Below are positions 48,772 through 61,059 of a DNA stretch of 64,000 nt, piece after piece (position 1 is the first letter of the stretch; each line of letters begins with the position of its first letter). The DNA lies in assembly GCA_963082975.1 (NCBI GenBank), contig OY720344.1, positions 36,200,033 through 36,264,032 on the forward strand. The letters run 5' to 3'. The notes below the pieces were generated by a model that did no database searches, was not told the DNA's origin, and saw nothing but the letters and a program-made list of their open reading frames with translations. The position numbers and the translations under genes were made by a program. The DNA is from Labia minor (lineage: Eukaryota; Arthropoda; Insecta; Dermaptera; Spongiphoridae).

Positions 48772-49013
48772 AAGGTGACCATATTTTGAAAACACCAAAT
48801 CATGACATTTTACCATTTTTTTATTTTTTAGAACCAAATTGAAAAAAATTTTGGAAAAAATTCGGAAATGTTCAAAAGCTTAGTCTAGAAAACGTTTAAA
48901 CTTTTTTTTATTTTTTTAAGAAGCAAATTTAAAAAATTTGAAAAAAAGTACGAAATGTCCCAAGTATTTAAAAAAACGGGACAGAGCCCTAAAGGAGGAC
49001 GGTTGGTCACCCT
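48772..49013. mobile_element. Small MITE with AGGTGACCA ends
   Basis: Inverted ends AAGGTGACCATATTTTG and ACGGTTGGTCACCCT enclose about 240 bp of A/T-rich sequence with internal repeats of TAGAACCAAATTGAAAAA-like units. It resembles hAT-derived MITEs. The target duplication is ambiguous because the flanks are ATTAAG-rich. Confidence 0.5.
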
Positions 49014-49519
49014 ATATTAAGTGCTTTTATTGCTTTCAAATGTATATGTAATTATCTTTATAGAAAGAGCACATCAACAATATTTATATATATTTTTATA
49101 GATAATTAAAAATTGTTTTATAATAATTATCCTTTTCTTCCATATATTTCATCAAATTTTTCAACTTTTTTAATTTTAATTAGTTTATTTATATCTAGCC
49201 ATTGATCGGGGAAAAACTTATTGTTATTTGTGGGGTGTAATAGATTACCCTCGGTACATAAAAAACCTGTTAATGTTCGTCCTTACATACATATAACTAA
49301 AGGGGTTTAAATAAAACAAAAGATATATAAATAAATGATTTATTAATAATTATCAATAATTAATATAAAACTTTTTCAAATATTTAATTATTTTATCGTC
49401 TTGCAAATTACCATTTTTTCAAATAAAATAAATTACATTCATAAAGAAACATTAATGCAAATTTTTATTTAAATTTAATTATTTAAATATTTTTATATCT
49501 TTAGTGTGCAAAGAGATCA

Positions 49520-52500
49520 TTACAATAAATGAATAAGAAAAAACCCTAAAATTTGTAAATATATAATATTAATTGTGGACAAATATGAACCTTTACCCCG
49601 TGTATAGGTGTCTACAATATGTATTTTCCAACCCATATGACTTTGAGTGTAACTATTATAATATACGGTATCAGGCCACGTTGAATTCGGCGTCACCTCT
49701 AAGATAGCAGGATCCCCTGAAAAATAATTAAAATAATATTAGTTTTTAAATAATATATATTATAAAGAATTCTTAATAATCTGTATTAAATAATTTCTTA
49801 ATATTATTTATTAAAATTTAAAAATCGTATTACAATTTTTAAATTTGAGGATAAGTTCAACTATAAATCATGCTCTACCTGATTCGCATTTGTAACTAAG
49901 AGTTCGGTTAAACTTCTTAAACGAAATGAAATCATCATCCCTTCGACGGTCAGCTCCATTTTGATGTTCAGCTATACAGAGCGGCCCAGCTATAAGATAA
50001 ACTTTATATCACTTTATATTCAAATTAGTATATGATACTAAATTAAGATGAAAAAAATTAAAAATATAATTGAAAATTAAATTTAATAAAATATAGAGAC
50101 TGTTTTAGGTTAAAATACATTAGTCTCTTTGGACTATTCAATGAGGAAAATTAATTGTAATTTCAAACAATAAATATATTATACATCTTTTTCAAAATAA
50201 AATATTTATAAATACGCGCCTCTATACGAATGTCAGTCCAAGATTCTATTACAAATATAAGCAGAATACCACTCAAATATATATAACAAATGAAATAAGA
50301 GAAAAGATCAGTTAATTTTTTTATTTATGAAAATTGTAAATATATATTGAAATAATGTACATAGTAATGCTTTTTACAATATTTTTTTAAATAACAAATA
50401 AAATAAAACAAGTGATAAATCAAATTGGCTTTTCATTGACATTTTCTATGAATCAAAGAATACAGAATGTGTAATTATCTAAATATCTAATAAGAGGGAA
50501 TAAACAAAATTAAAGAGCAACTATTATTGTTAGTAGACATATTCGAAGAATCTATTGTAGTTGCCAAGGAGATAATAATTCCAGGCGAAACCATAAATTG
50601 CAAAAACATTGAATATAAAGTGTATTGGGGATATTATTCCATATTATCTTAAGTGAAGTGCTGACATATTGAGAGAGTAGAATTTTGGAGAGATTGTGCT
50701 TCTTTAGAAATTTTTTGTGATTTCTGCCACTATTTTGCTTTTCTCTTTTTTCAGACATTCTCACTCTCGCTTTCTAGTTTTTTCGGTTTTATTTTATTTT
50801 CTCTTTAGGATTTTTGAAATTTGTTTAGTTGTTTTTTTGGTTGTTATTATTTAATATTCATTTACTATAATTTTGAGTGGTTTTTATTGTTATTCATTTT
50901 TATTAAGAATAATTATAACTATTATTTCTATTTATATTATTTATTATTTATAATAAATTCAATTAATATTAATAATAATAATAAAAAACCTCTGACATGT
51001 ACATCCTACGCATAGGCAGGGTCTAACAAGTCGATTATATTAATTAGGTGTCCTATGATCAACAGAACGGGTCCTATTAACCTTTACCTTGATTTTCTTG
51101 ATCGGAAGTGCTACTTTTTATCAAGTAGCTTCCCAATTTTGATCCCGTAGACCCCAGCTAAAGAAAATCCCTTTTGTGCCAGGCTCGGGACTTGAACCCG
51201 GGGCCACGAGAATTTGGGTTAACACAGTACACTACGAGGCATCCTTTTAAATATTAATAATAATAATCTTTGATTAAAAATTTAAAATATATATTTATGC
51301 CTGAAACGAGCACAGATGACTAAAACTATTCTTTAGAAACTCTTCCTGGTTACAAAAGAATACTTTTAAAACTTACCAGCAATGGGTTTGGCTTGTCCTC
51401 TTCTACTATATTCGACACCTGCAAGCACTCGCACTTTAGAAATCGCTGCCTCCTGTAATCTTTCGAGACCACCTCTTGGTTCATCGGTAATAATTAGTGG
51501 GTGATACAAATCGGCACTATGTGGATTATTTCCACCGTATACTTTGAAATGATAAGTGAGTCCACGACGCATCCATAGCTCTGGAGTCATTTTTCCATTA
51601 ATATACCAAGAAAGACCTGGTGAAGAAGCACCTAAAATAATCAAATTCACAGTTGTATTTTTTATAATATAAAATTTTAATCAATACAATTCTCTTTTTA
51701 TAAAATAATATGAAATTTTAATGATTTCGATTTGGGAAGCTACTTGATAAAAAGTAGCGCTTCCAACAATAATATATTTTTATTTTATAACATATCATAT
51801 TAATTACTTTTATCATACTTATATTTTGAATTTTAGGATTTATTGAAAATATTTCAATTTTGTTGACAATTTATTCTCTTTAAAGGACGCGACTGGCGTC
51901 CGAAACTTCGACATTATTTTTTTTTAAAAAATAGAAAAGGAATTCTTATAATTTGATTTTTACATTCCTAATCCTTTTCCATATAATTTTTTGTCTCAAG
52001 AAATAATTAACATTCTAAGTTCCCTTTTATTATATAAAATATATACATTTCAGAATATGTAATAAAATGAAATTTTTAAGATGTTTTCGACATTTAAATT
52101 TTATCATATACGGATGATGAGTCTTAGGAGAATATAAAATATATTTAATTCCATAAATAAAACTAGAAAATCATATATTTCATTGAATAATGAAATAAAT
52201 TATAAGAAAAAATTTAAAAAAAAATTCACATTATATCTTATCTTTAAATTTTTAATTTTCTTAAATTTATAAATAACTAGCTGCTTAGACCGCCTTCGGC
52301 GTTTTTCACACCTAGACGGGGGCTCTGTCCCCTGCACCCCCGAAATAATACATAGTTTTTGGTTGAAAGTTTATATATAAAAGGCTTTCATCCATTTTGT
52401 TTCAATCAATATGTTACAAAAAACATTAATTTGTTTTTGTGTTCTTATTTAAAATATATTTTAATTTAATCAATAAATTAATTATATATTATTATTGTAT

Positions 52501-55500
52501 ATGTTATATCTATCTATCTATCTCTGTGGCTCCACGGTACTCGAAAAAGTTCTTGGCCGCAATAACCACATTTCTCTAAGTGTCTATCCGTAACTATTAC
52601 CATCTAACTCCTACCCTGTGCCATCTCTCTCACGTCCCTTCTTACATTGTCCACCCATATTAAAAACTTAGGTGAAAATTCAATTATGAGATCAAAATTA
52701 AATAATCTAAAATAATAATAATAATAATAATCTTAAAAATTAAAAATGGGTAAAATTGTCGGAATGTGAATGTTTTCAGTGTGTTAAATAAGTTAAAAAG
52801 GCCAATATGATCAATAGAAATATTGTAAAAACTAGAAAAATAAAAATAAAAATATTATAAACATTCTTTATGTTGTATTCTTTTCTCTGCTGGATGACAA
52901 CATGTACCTATAAAATTTTAAAAAATTAATTTCTGCGGATACTGATTAGATATTAATAAAATTTATAGCCTTTTAACAAATAGATATATGAAACAATATT
53001 GTGATGTAATTTCATCGAAATCGTTTCAGCCATTCAGAATTCCCGGACAGATAGACAGGCATGAAAAATTCTAGTCACTTTTGGATTCTAGAGATCATGA
53101 AACGAGAAGATATGCAAAATTTTTAAATTCTGAGCAATGTACAGACAAAAACCTTTTTATATATATATATAGATTATAAATAGAATAAAATACTCAAACA
53201 AATATTTGACTTTACCTAGTTAATTTAAAAAAAACAATATATATATATATATATACCAACATAAAAGTCAAGGCATTGTTAATTAATTATTTTCTACATA
53301 ATAAATATCTATAAGTATTTGTTTTTTCTACGAAATACTATAATACTGTTTATTTTTTCTCTTAAACTTATTATTTTATGTAATTTGTAATGAATCCAGT
53401 TAATATAAATAACCTTAATAGTAGAATTAATTTTTTTCTGTTTTAAAGATTTTTTGTTCTATTTAGTCATTAGTGTAATTCACAAATTCAAAATCAATTT
53501 TTTTTATTTTATTCTGCATATATTTCAACTAAAAGAGAATCAAAGAATAGAGAATGTGCAATTATTTCAATATATATCTTCTTCTAATATTGAGACTGAA
53601 GGAAAACAAACATAATATAGGAACAAGTATATATGAAAATATTACCTGTAATGCCTTGATAAGCGCGTTTTCCTCCTGCTGGACCAATCGTTGCTGTAAA
53701 CGATCTCAAAGTACTATCGAAAATGATAGCCGGCTGCCATATTTCTCTAAAATTGTTTCAACGTGTTAAATCTTTGAATTGAAAAAATAACATTTTAATA
53801 ATTTTAGTTAACATAACTTTTTATATATAGGTATTAAATAAAAATTAAAAACGATTTTACATATGTCTTATTATAAATATAAAATAATATTCTATATTAA
53901 ATTTGAAAAAAGTGCTTTAACATCTAAGATTGAGATATCAATTAATTTTAGTCAGTTCTTTTCTATTCTGCTATTAAATTTTAAAGTAAAAAGGAAATAT
54001 AATCACTTTGAATATAATAAAATGTTCTTACACTATAGGTGTTTCACTTTGAGGCGCCCGAGTAAATGCAAAACATTGTGAATAAGGTTCTTGTCGATTG
54101 AGTTCTAAGCGAATATTACCCCTCTGATAGCTTTCATGCCACATTGGCTCATGATTCTCATCCATAAGGCCCATTGCCCAGACTACATAAACCGAACCTT
54201 CAGTTGGATATTCTTTATCCCCATGGTCAGCTAAAAAAATGAAATAATAATAATACTAATAATGTTTTTCGTTTATTAACATTACAAATATAATAAATAA
54301 AATAAAAACCTGAAATCAGTGAACGTCTATATGTGACAATATTTAAACCATCTTGTCTAGAGGCTGTATGTAATTGATTACTATCAATTCCTCCAACTAA
54401 TTCATCCCTGCAGACTCCTTTATATTGGCCAAGAACTTTCACACACTATTTAACACAAACATCAAATTAAATTTATGTTTTATTTATTATTTTTTTTTAA
54501 TTTTTATTTTTAAAATACATTTTTACATAGTTTTAGATCCTTTCACTTTCGATTTACTTACAGGGGCTTTAGCAGTTATATTATAATCTGTAGCATAACC
54601 AAGTGCTCCTTCCACATAAGCAATGGCTACATCAGCTCCAAGCATTTCGCTTTTTTGTGATGATCCACTCAAACCAAAAGCCATATATTCATTTTCACCT
54701 ACAAACAAGTTTAATATTAGAAATAATTTTTATATTCAATTCATATTTAAATGTTTTTAATAAATAATATTTTAGATACGAACCTACTTGGCCAACCAAT
54801 TGGATTGTGATTTGTGGCCCAAAAATATCCCAACTCACTTGTAAATCTTTATGTAATTGAATACAATTAGTAAGCGCTTTTGGTTGGGGCTGAAACAAAT
54901 ATTTCATAAATAATTGAATAATGTAATTGAAATTTAATTAAACTTACATATCTCTTCATGTTTATATAAATATATAAATATAAGGCTACCAATTTATGGG
55001 TCATATTAAAAATTTTATTGATTTATATCTATCTCTATTTATATGTATTATAAATGATCAATTTATTAGATTTTTATATAGAAAAGTGTCTTTTTCCAGT
55101 TCCTCAGGTACTAAATAACAAAAGGGAAGCAAAATAATTTTTAGCACAAGGTTTCATAGATAATCAATACGGGGCCTTTATAAGTATGATTCGTTTACTA
55201 TTATTTTTAATATTTAAATTTAAGAATTTATATTTATATGTACCAAAATGTTTTCATTTGTTAAAATTTAATAAAATAACTTCCTTCAATAGTATGTGCC
55301 TATGCTTAAATCCAAACACAAATAAAATACCCAGCCAGAACGTCGACGTCTATGAGATCTAGATTACGTCTAGAAATATAACAACTGAAAAATTGAAATT
55401 CCTAGATGTCTATATAGGCGTCTAAATTGATATTTCTAGACGTACATTTAGATTAGACGTCTAAATTGAAATTTCTAGATGACTATATAGACGTCTAAAT

Positions 55501-58145
55501 TGATATTTCTAGACGTATTCTAGATCTAGACGTTCCTACATCTCCTAGACGTCGACGTTCTGGCTGGGTATTGAAAAGATATTGATATAAAATTAAATAC
55601 TTACAATTACAGTGACAAGTGAGGGAGGAACATTTAAACGTTCGGTAATGATTACTGAACCCAAATTTTCGTTTGTCGCTAAATCAAATACAGCTAACCA
55701 TGCCATATCAAAAATTGTAGTCTCTCCTGGGAGTTGTAAAATAATGTCTTTTTTATTATAAGCACGAATTGGATCTAAGCTATAAAAGGTAGAAATAAAA
55801 ATTATTAAATTGACATTAAATTTATCTAAATTTGAATCATGGCGTTTTTTTTAATTTATATAATTTTTTTTAGATTTTTGTTTTGATTAGTGAAAATATT
55901 TTTTAAATGTAATTATAATTATATTTACATTTAAATATTAAATCAATTTTATTAATTAATTTAATAATATATATTACATATAAATACATATATAAGAAAT
56001 AAATGAAGTAAGAATGCAAATATTTTTATTGATCTTTCTCTCAAATTGATAATTAATAAAAGAAGAATATTACTGCCTAAAAGTGGTAATATCATGGATT
56101 CTGTATTAATGTTTCAGAAATTAAAAAAAGAACAAATACTCACTATCCATATTCATCTGGAACTTTGGAACCCTTTGAATTAGGTTGAGCGCCAACTCCC
56201 ATCCAAAAGTAAACCTCTATTAAAAGTAAAATAATTTATTTATATGTGAATATATATATATATATATATATTTAATGAATTTATAAATAGAAAAATTACC
56301 TTTTCCAGTTCCATCGTAACTGAATTCAGGTATACGGATGGTTTTAGCGTCAATAATTTCAATGGCCTCGCTATCGACGCCTCGCAAACCTCCTGTCAAT
56401 CTGCCCAATGTTTGTAGGCTTGGAGGTTCAAACTCAGGTGGGATGTAAATATCACCAAAGGTATTTTGTGATGCGATATCATATACAGCTAACCATTTAA
56501 TATCAGAAAGTTTTTTCTTATCTGGTAATGTTAATTTTACTTCTTTGTTGAAATATCTTGGTAAAACATTCGTTCTAAAAACAAAATAAAATAAATTCAT
56601 TTGTTAATCTTTATTTGAAGATGTATATTAAATAATTTTTAAGAAATTATAATATATAATATAGATTAATTAAATAATATTTAAGAAAAATTAATGATAA
56701 TAGTTTTTAAAATAAAAAATGAAAAAGTAACCTTTATATCAGTGATTCCCAAAGTGGGCGCTACCGCCCCCTCGTGGATGCTGCAGCGATCCAAGGGGGG
56801 GGGGTGATAGTCACAGGTGCATTTAGGGAAAATTACTTGTATATTACTTTTTTATTCTGAGTTCAATAAATAGATACATAATTTCAATGTTTCTAATTTA
56901 CACCTTTATTTATAATATTTTGCGAATTGGTACATTTATCTTTCTGTTTAATTGTTATTAAAATTTAAAAAAAGTCATTTTCCAGGGGGCGCTGAGTAAA
57001 TTGTTTTTCTGGAAAGGGGGTGCTTGGCTAAATAACATAGGCTTGGGAACGAAACATTTAGACTTTTAATTAAAAAAGAAAATTCAATTCAAAATACAAT
57101 TTATGTAAATTTGTTCAATTTGTTCGATATATAACTTGTCATTATTAAAATTTAAATATATATTAAATTTATTATCATTATATTATTTTTGTATTCTAAT
57201 TTGAATTTCCTTAGAAATACTTGATGGAAATAATATTTTTCAATTAAACCAGAATAGTTGACTGTAATTAATAGAAAAACTCACTTTCCTGATTCATCAG
57301 GCACGATGAATCCTTGAGGGCCCGGGCGATTAGCAGCTCCAGCCCAAAAGAACGTATCAGCACCATTACCATCGTAGTTGAACTCAACCAGAAGAATTGT
57401 ATAATCGTCGACAGCAAATGCTTCGCCAGATACTTGATGGTGGTAGGAATTGATTTTGCCTAGACTTTTACCTCTATATGGTCCTTCATCATCCGCTACA
57501 GCAAATCCTAATAAACAAGTTTTTGTTTTGTAATTACATTATTTTACTAAGATTGAAATATAATAATAAAAATATGAACAAATAAAATTTGAAAAATATT
57601 CCACTATAAAATAGATGTTAATTATAAATAAATAATATTGTGTCTAAATAAAAAATGATTTCAATTTATATACCGTTGATGGTTTCCCCCTGTTCTTTTG
57701 ACCAATTGAACTCAAACAAATATAATTTTAAAGGTTTTTTTAGGGGTTTTTTAACTAAAAAATCTATGTGTGATTATAATAATTTATTCTATTTTAAAAC
57801 AAATTGACAAATTTTATGATTAAACGGTGTCTTGAAAAAGTGATGAAACAAATGAAGAGGAGGGGGTGAAAAGTTGTAAAAAATTAAAATTAATATTTTT
57901 CTATAACTATTTTTATATAAATAATAATAATAATAATAATATCTAAAATTTTAAAAGATTTTTAAATGGATTAAATGAATTTATTTTAAAAAAAATGGAA
58001 GGTAAATTCGATTTCCCATATTGGAGAGTTGAATGCGCAAAGTTCTCTGAATTGATCCATTTTAACATGTCAACCTATTTGACAAATACATACCTAAGTA
58101 TAATAAGAAAATGAACTCTCGGAGGATTTCATAGCGGATAATCAT
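49520..58145 (-). CDS. Knickkopf (two DM13 domains plus DOMON), chitin organiser
   Basis: Thirteen exons keep phase throughout: 58094-58145, 57285-57507, 56300-56574, 56144-56216, 55605-55779, 54784-54889, 54562-54698, 54310-54445, 54032-54230, 53646-53746, 51377-51631, 49879-49989, 49520-49716. The product is 679 residues, close to insect Knickkopf. A signal peptide (MIIRYEILREFIFLLYLG) fills exon 1. DM13 domain one spans about 28-138 (YDGNGADTFFWAG), DM13 two about 150-262 (YDGTGKEVYFWMG), and DOMON about 270-420 (VSWDIFGPQITIQLVG, YMAFGLSG). The conserved C-terminal region includes YGGNNPHSADLYHPLIITD, and the last residues form a hydrophobic GPI-anchor-like tail. Knickkopf binds and protects nascent cuticular chitin at the apical cell surface. 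Its paralogue Skeletor shares the domains; LGQYKGVCRDELVGG and the GPI-like tail favour Knickkopf. If a GT at 49595 is used as donor instead, the 3' end differs. Confidence 0.88.
50966..51244 (-). mobile_element. tRNA-derived SINE in the last knk introns
   Basis: On the minus strand the element starts with a tRNA-like head: GGATGCCTCGTAGTGTACTG (A-box region) and a perfect B box, GGGTTCAAGTCCC at 51199-51187. A unique body follows, with a self-complementary stretch (GGAAGCTACTTGATAAAAAG, then AGTAGCACTTCC). It finishes in an (ATT)n tail at about 50987-50966. This is the standard tRNA-SINE layout. It lies in the knk intron between exons 49879-49989 and 51377-51631. A 36-bp piece of the body recurs at 51731-51766. 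Confidence 0.75.
52277..52680 (-). mobile_element. Helitron tail joined to a LINE 3' fragment
   Basis: The minus strand ends in a hairpin and AAGCAGCTAG at 52277 followed by T, the Helitron 3' end. Going upstream, the shared Helitron sequence gives way at about 52490-52680 to (TATC)n and a piece matching 62400-62520 (GGGACGTGAGAGAGATGG), which resembles the extreme C-terminus of a LINE reverse transcriptase. It sits in a knk intron. Confidence 0.7.
55328..55570. mobile_element. MITE with perfect 25-bp TIRs in a knk intron
   Basis: The ends are perfect inverted repeats: TACCCAGCCAGAACGTCGAC plus GTCTA at 55328-55352 and the complement at 55546-55570. The 190-bp interior is built of repeated units of the type GACGTCTAAATTGA-ATTTC-TAGA, themselves near-palindromic. 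It is non-coding. The perfect TIRs suggest recent insertion. Superfamily unknown (TA at the ends would fit Tc1/mariner). Confidence 0.8.
56740..57056. mobile_element. hAT-derived element in a knk intron
   Basis: The left end CAGTGATTCCCAAAGTGGGC, followed by CGCCCCC, is a typical hAT terminus. The right end reads GGGGGCGCTGAG and then GGCTTGGGAAC, the expected inverted counterpart, though diverged. It lies between coding exons 56300-56574 and 57285-57507 and has no coding potential. Confidence 0.65.
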
Positions 58146-58400
58146 TTTGTAAGGGTGAAAAATAATAGACACATAGTCATTGGTGTATGCTACGTTTTTT
58201 GACGTTTGACCTTTCTAGTGAGACAGTTATTTTTTCTCCTTATGGCGACTGGCTGAATCAGACACAGAAAGACGGCGGAGAGAAAGCCGGTAATTGTTTC
58301 TCTGCTTACTGACCTCGGAGTCTTTTCCACTGACTGGTATAGATGGCTCTTGATGCTATTCTTAAGACTATTTCACATGTAAGATTTAGCGCTATAGTTA
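58146..58400 (-). promoter_or_regulatory. Putative knk 5' UTR and promoter region
   Basis: The first 250 bp upstream of the knk ATG contain a patch (58200-58345) that is clearly G+C-richer than the surroundings, with GACGTTTGACC and GGCGGAGAGAAAGCCGG motifs. This fits a 5' UTR or core promoter. No TATA or initiator can be assigned with confidence. Confidence 0.35.
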
Positions 58401-59597
58401 TACGTATTTTGAAATTTTATAAATTATACATTATGAATAAAGTAGATATAAGTACACAGGGAAGCGCATCATAAAATTTTAACAATTAATTTCTCGTTTT
58501 TTGATTATCTATTGATAAAATTTATTATCTAATTTCAAATAGGAGTATATAATGATAATGTGGATTCATTTTATGGTAATTGGTTCAACCAATTTTGAGT
58601 ATATACCTTACAATTTCCCAAACATGCATGAAAAATTGACAGGATATAATATTATTCTCTAGATAACAAAGAACTCTAAAAACAATATTAATTATTTTTT
58701 TGTTAAAGATAATTAAATAAAGAATAAAATAAAATTAATTCTCTTCTTTCTTATATCAATAAAAAATGATTTACAATTAGGCATATTAATTTCAAAAGTT
58801 GAATTAATAAAGAAAATTATATATATATAGATATATAGATATCAAAAATCACTTTATTTCTCAACATTTCAATACTGTAATAGTAATACAATATAAGAGA
58901 TACATAGTATAACAATTAAGTATTAAAATGCTATTGTACCTTCCAAAATTATTTTTGTAGGTTTATGAGAAATTCTATTATATTATTTTAGTTAAATCTA
59001 AACTCCACACATCATTATTTAATATTCAAATTAATTTATTTAAATTTTTTGTATAAGGGACTTTACAGTTTACTCCTCTCATACGTATTTTGGATTTTAT
59101 TTTTAAATTATTTTTAACTTACCAAAATAAGAGTTTTTCTATGAATTCATTGTTTTTCTATGAGTTCATTTGATTAAGATAATCATCTTTTTTAATAAAT
59201 ATAATAATGTAATATTTTTTATTAAAAAAACAAATAATCAAGATGTGTCCAGAATCAACATTTCAATTCATACCTCTTTACACCAAGGGAAAGTGAACAA
59301 ACTTGAACTAAATACTTTGTCTTAGCATTTCCAGTCCAGTTATAAGATAATTTAAAAATAAAAACGTCATCTAGATTATAAATTCAAATGACTTCTAAAC
59401 CGCCAACTTGATTATAATAAATATTTGGCTTTTGAATATTTTACATAAATATACACATAATTGTTTTGGAAATAACGAAATAATATTATGAAAAGGAATT
59501 TGATATTTTCTCATAAATGGATGTACCTTATTACTTGAAGTGAAATCGAGGATGAAATATATTTTGTAAATAAAAGAAATTATATTAGTTTTGAAGA
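58401..59597. other. AT-rich intergenic DNA between knk and the RNF185-like gene
   Basis: No exon or transposon terminus is recognised. The two genes are divergently transcribed across this spacer. Confidence 0.4.
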
Positions 59598-60134
59598 ATG
59601 ACTGAAGAGAGTGAACCAGGTTTTTCCAATAAGACTCAAGATGATACCAATAAAGATGACAGATCACTTTTTGATTGCATTATTTGTCAAAATACTGCCA
59701 AAAATATAGTTGTTAGCAAATGTGGGCATCTATTTTGCTGGCCATGTCTGTATCAATGGTTAGAAACAAGACCTAATAATAAAAGGTGTCCACTTTGCAA
59801 AATGGCAATAGGCAAAGATAAAGTAATTCCACTTTATGGATGTGGAAGTACCAAAGAAGAAGATCCACGAAATTCACTACCTCCACGCCCTTCTGGACAA
59901 AGAATTGAGCCTGAAACGAATAGGGGATTCCCTTTTGGCAATAGAGAAAATAGATTCCATATGTTTTTTCGTATTGGTGCCTACTCTTTTAGTTCTGTTT
60001 CATCTTCCTTTAATTTTGGCGAACCTCGGCGTAATACTACTCCTAGAGGAACTTCCCAATATGAAGAAGGACTATTTATAAAAGTGTTTGTGTGGGTTGT
60101 AATCATCATAATATTTTGGCTTCTATTGACATAG
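59598..60134 (+). CDS. RNF185/RNF5-like membrane RING E3 ligase, intronless
   Basis: A single open frame of 178 residues. The RING finger has all eight zinc ligands: C27, C30, C42, H44, C47, C50, C64 and C67, in the family context CGHLFCWPCLYQWLETRP. DKVIPLYGCGSTKEEDPR and PPRPSGQR follow, then a Phe/Gly/Ser-rich linker and a C-terminal membrane helix (VFVWVVIIIIFWLLL) ending in LLT. RNF185/RNF5 are tail-anchored ER ubiquitin ligases in ER-associated degradation. Vertebrate orthologues have several introns, so an intronless copy suggests a retrogene. It has no stops or frameshifts and the key residues are conserved, so it may be active. A decayed inverted copy lies at 60660-61059. Confidence 0.88.
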   Translation: MTEESEPGFSNKTQDDTNKDDRSLFDCIICQNTAKNIVVSKCGHLFCWPCLYQWLETRPNNKRCPLCKMAIGKDKVIPLYGCGSTKEEDPRNSLPPRPSGQRIEPETNRGFPFGNRENRFHMFFRIGAYSFSSVSSSFNFGEPRRNTTPRGTSQYEEGLFIKVFVWVVIIIIFWLLLT

Positions 60135-60659
60135 TATTAGCTTTTCATTTTTAATAGGAATGTCATATTAATTTGGTAATTAGAAATTAATGTCCTGAAG
60201 ATATGAAACCCGTAACTTATCAAACGAGTATTAGTAAAAAATTTTCAACGAATAATCTTTTTATTTCGACCCTGGTCTTTAAAATTAAAATAAATAAATA
60301 ATTTCCATAACTGTTAAACTTAACAAAATAAACCAATAAAAATTTAAAAATCTATAATAGAAAGTTAATTAGTTTTTCATTAATTAATGTAAAAAAAAAC
60401 TATTTTTACTTTTTCACATGAAATTGAAACTTGATTTTTGATCTATAAAAAAACTAAATAATTAATCAGCAACGTTTTTTTAATTAATTATTTGGGAAAT
60501 TTTTGAAATGATAATTAATTTTTTTTATTTATATCTAATTCTAATTTAGAATTTCAAACCATTTTTGAACAATGTTTTAAAACTTATTTTCTATTTCAGG
60601 TTCAGTTCTTTATCCAGAAATGCGTTTAGGTACTGAATTTCGTTCATCTAAATAAGTGC

Positions 60660-61059
60660 TTCCACTCAAACAAACACTGTTCTAAAGAATCTTTCTTCAT
60701 ATTGGCGTGTTCCTTTAGGAGCAGGCTTACTTAAATTTAAATGAAATTGATACAGATCCAAAAGAAAAGGCACCAATACGTAATGACATGAAATCCACTT
60801 TCTCCATTGTCAAATGGAAATCTCACATTCGTTTTAGTTTGTCCAGAAAGGCGTGGATCTTCTTGTTTGGTATTTCCACATCCATAAGTGGAATTATATT
60901 TTCTTTGCCTTTTGCTGTTTTTCAAACTGGACACCTTTGATCTAATGGTCACTAAACACTTGCTAACAACTGCATCTTTGACAGTATTTTGTCAAATATT
61001 GCAATCAAAAAGTGATCTGTCATCTTTTTCGAAGAATCTGTTTCACTGTCTTCAGCTAT
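60660..61059 (-). pseudogene. Decayed inverted copy of the RNF185-like gene
   Basis: The minus strand aligns with the intact gene 59598-60134: GATGACAGATCACTTTTTGA near 61015, then TTGACAAAATACTG (Cys codon now a stop, TGA), VVSKC, and after a deletion of the central RING (GHLFCWPC and following) STYGCGNTKQEDPR, SGQ and FPFDNGESGFHV. Stops, indels and loss of the second zinc-ligand pair show it is dead. Neither copy has introns. The membrane-helix part is also scrambled. Confidence 0.85.

Noticed and set aside
49595-49597. Splice donor after TATACACGGG ending the last recognised knk exon
   Set aside because: Reading through gives a length and hydrophobic tail that fit Knickkopf, and no further knk exon is recognisable downstream.
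51181-51250. Possible functional tRNA gene on the minus strand
   Set aside because: The B box is perfect, but the acceptor stem does not pair and the sequence continues into a SINE body with an (ATT)n tail.
54523-54708. Separate small genes suggested by open frames between 51,000 and 58,000
   Set aside because: Each is one exon of the knk gene once splice phases are followed.
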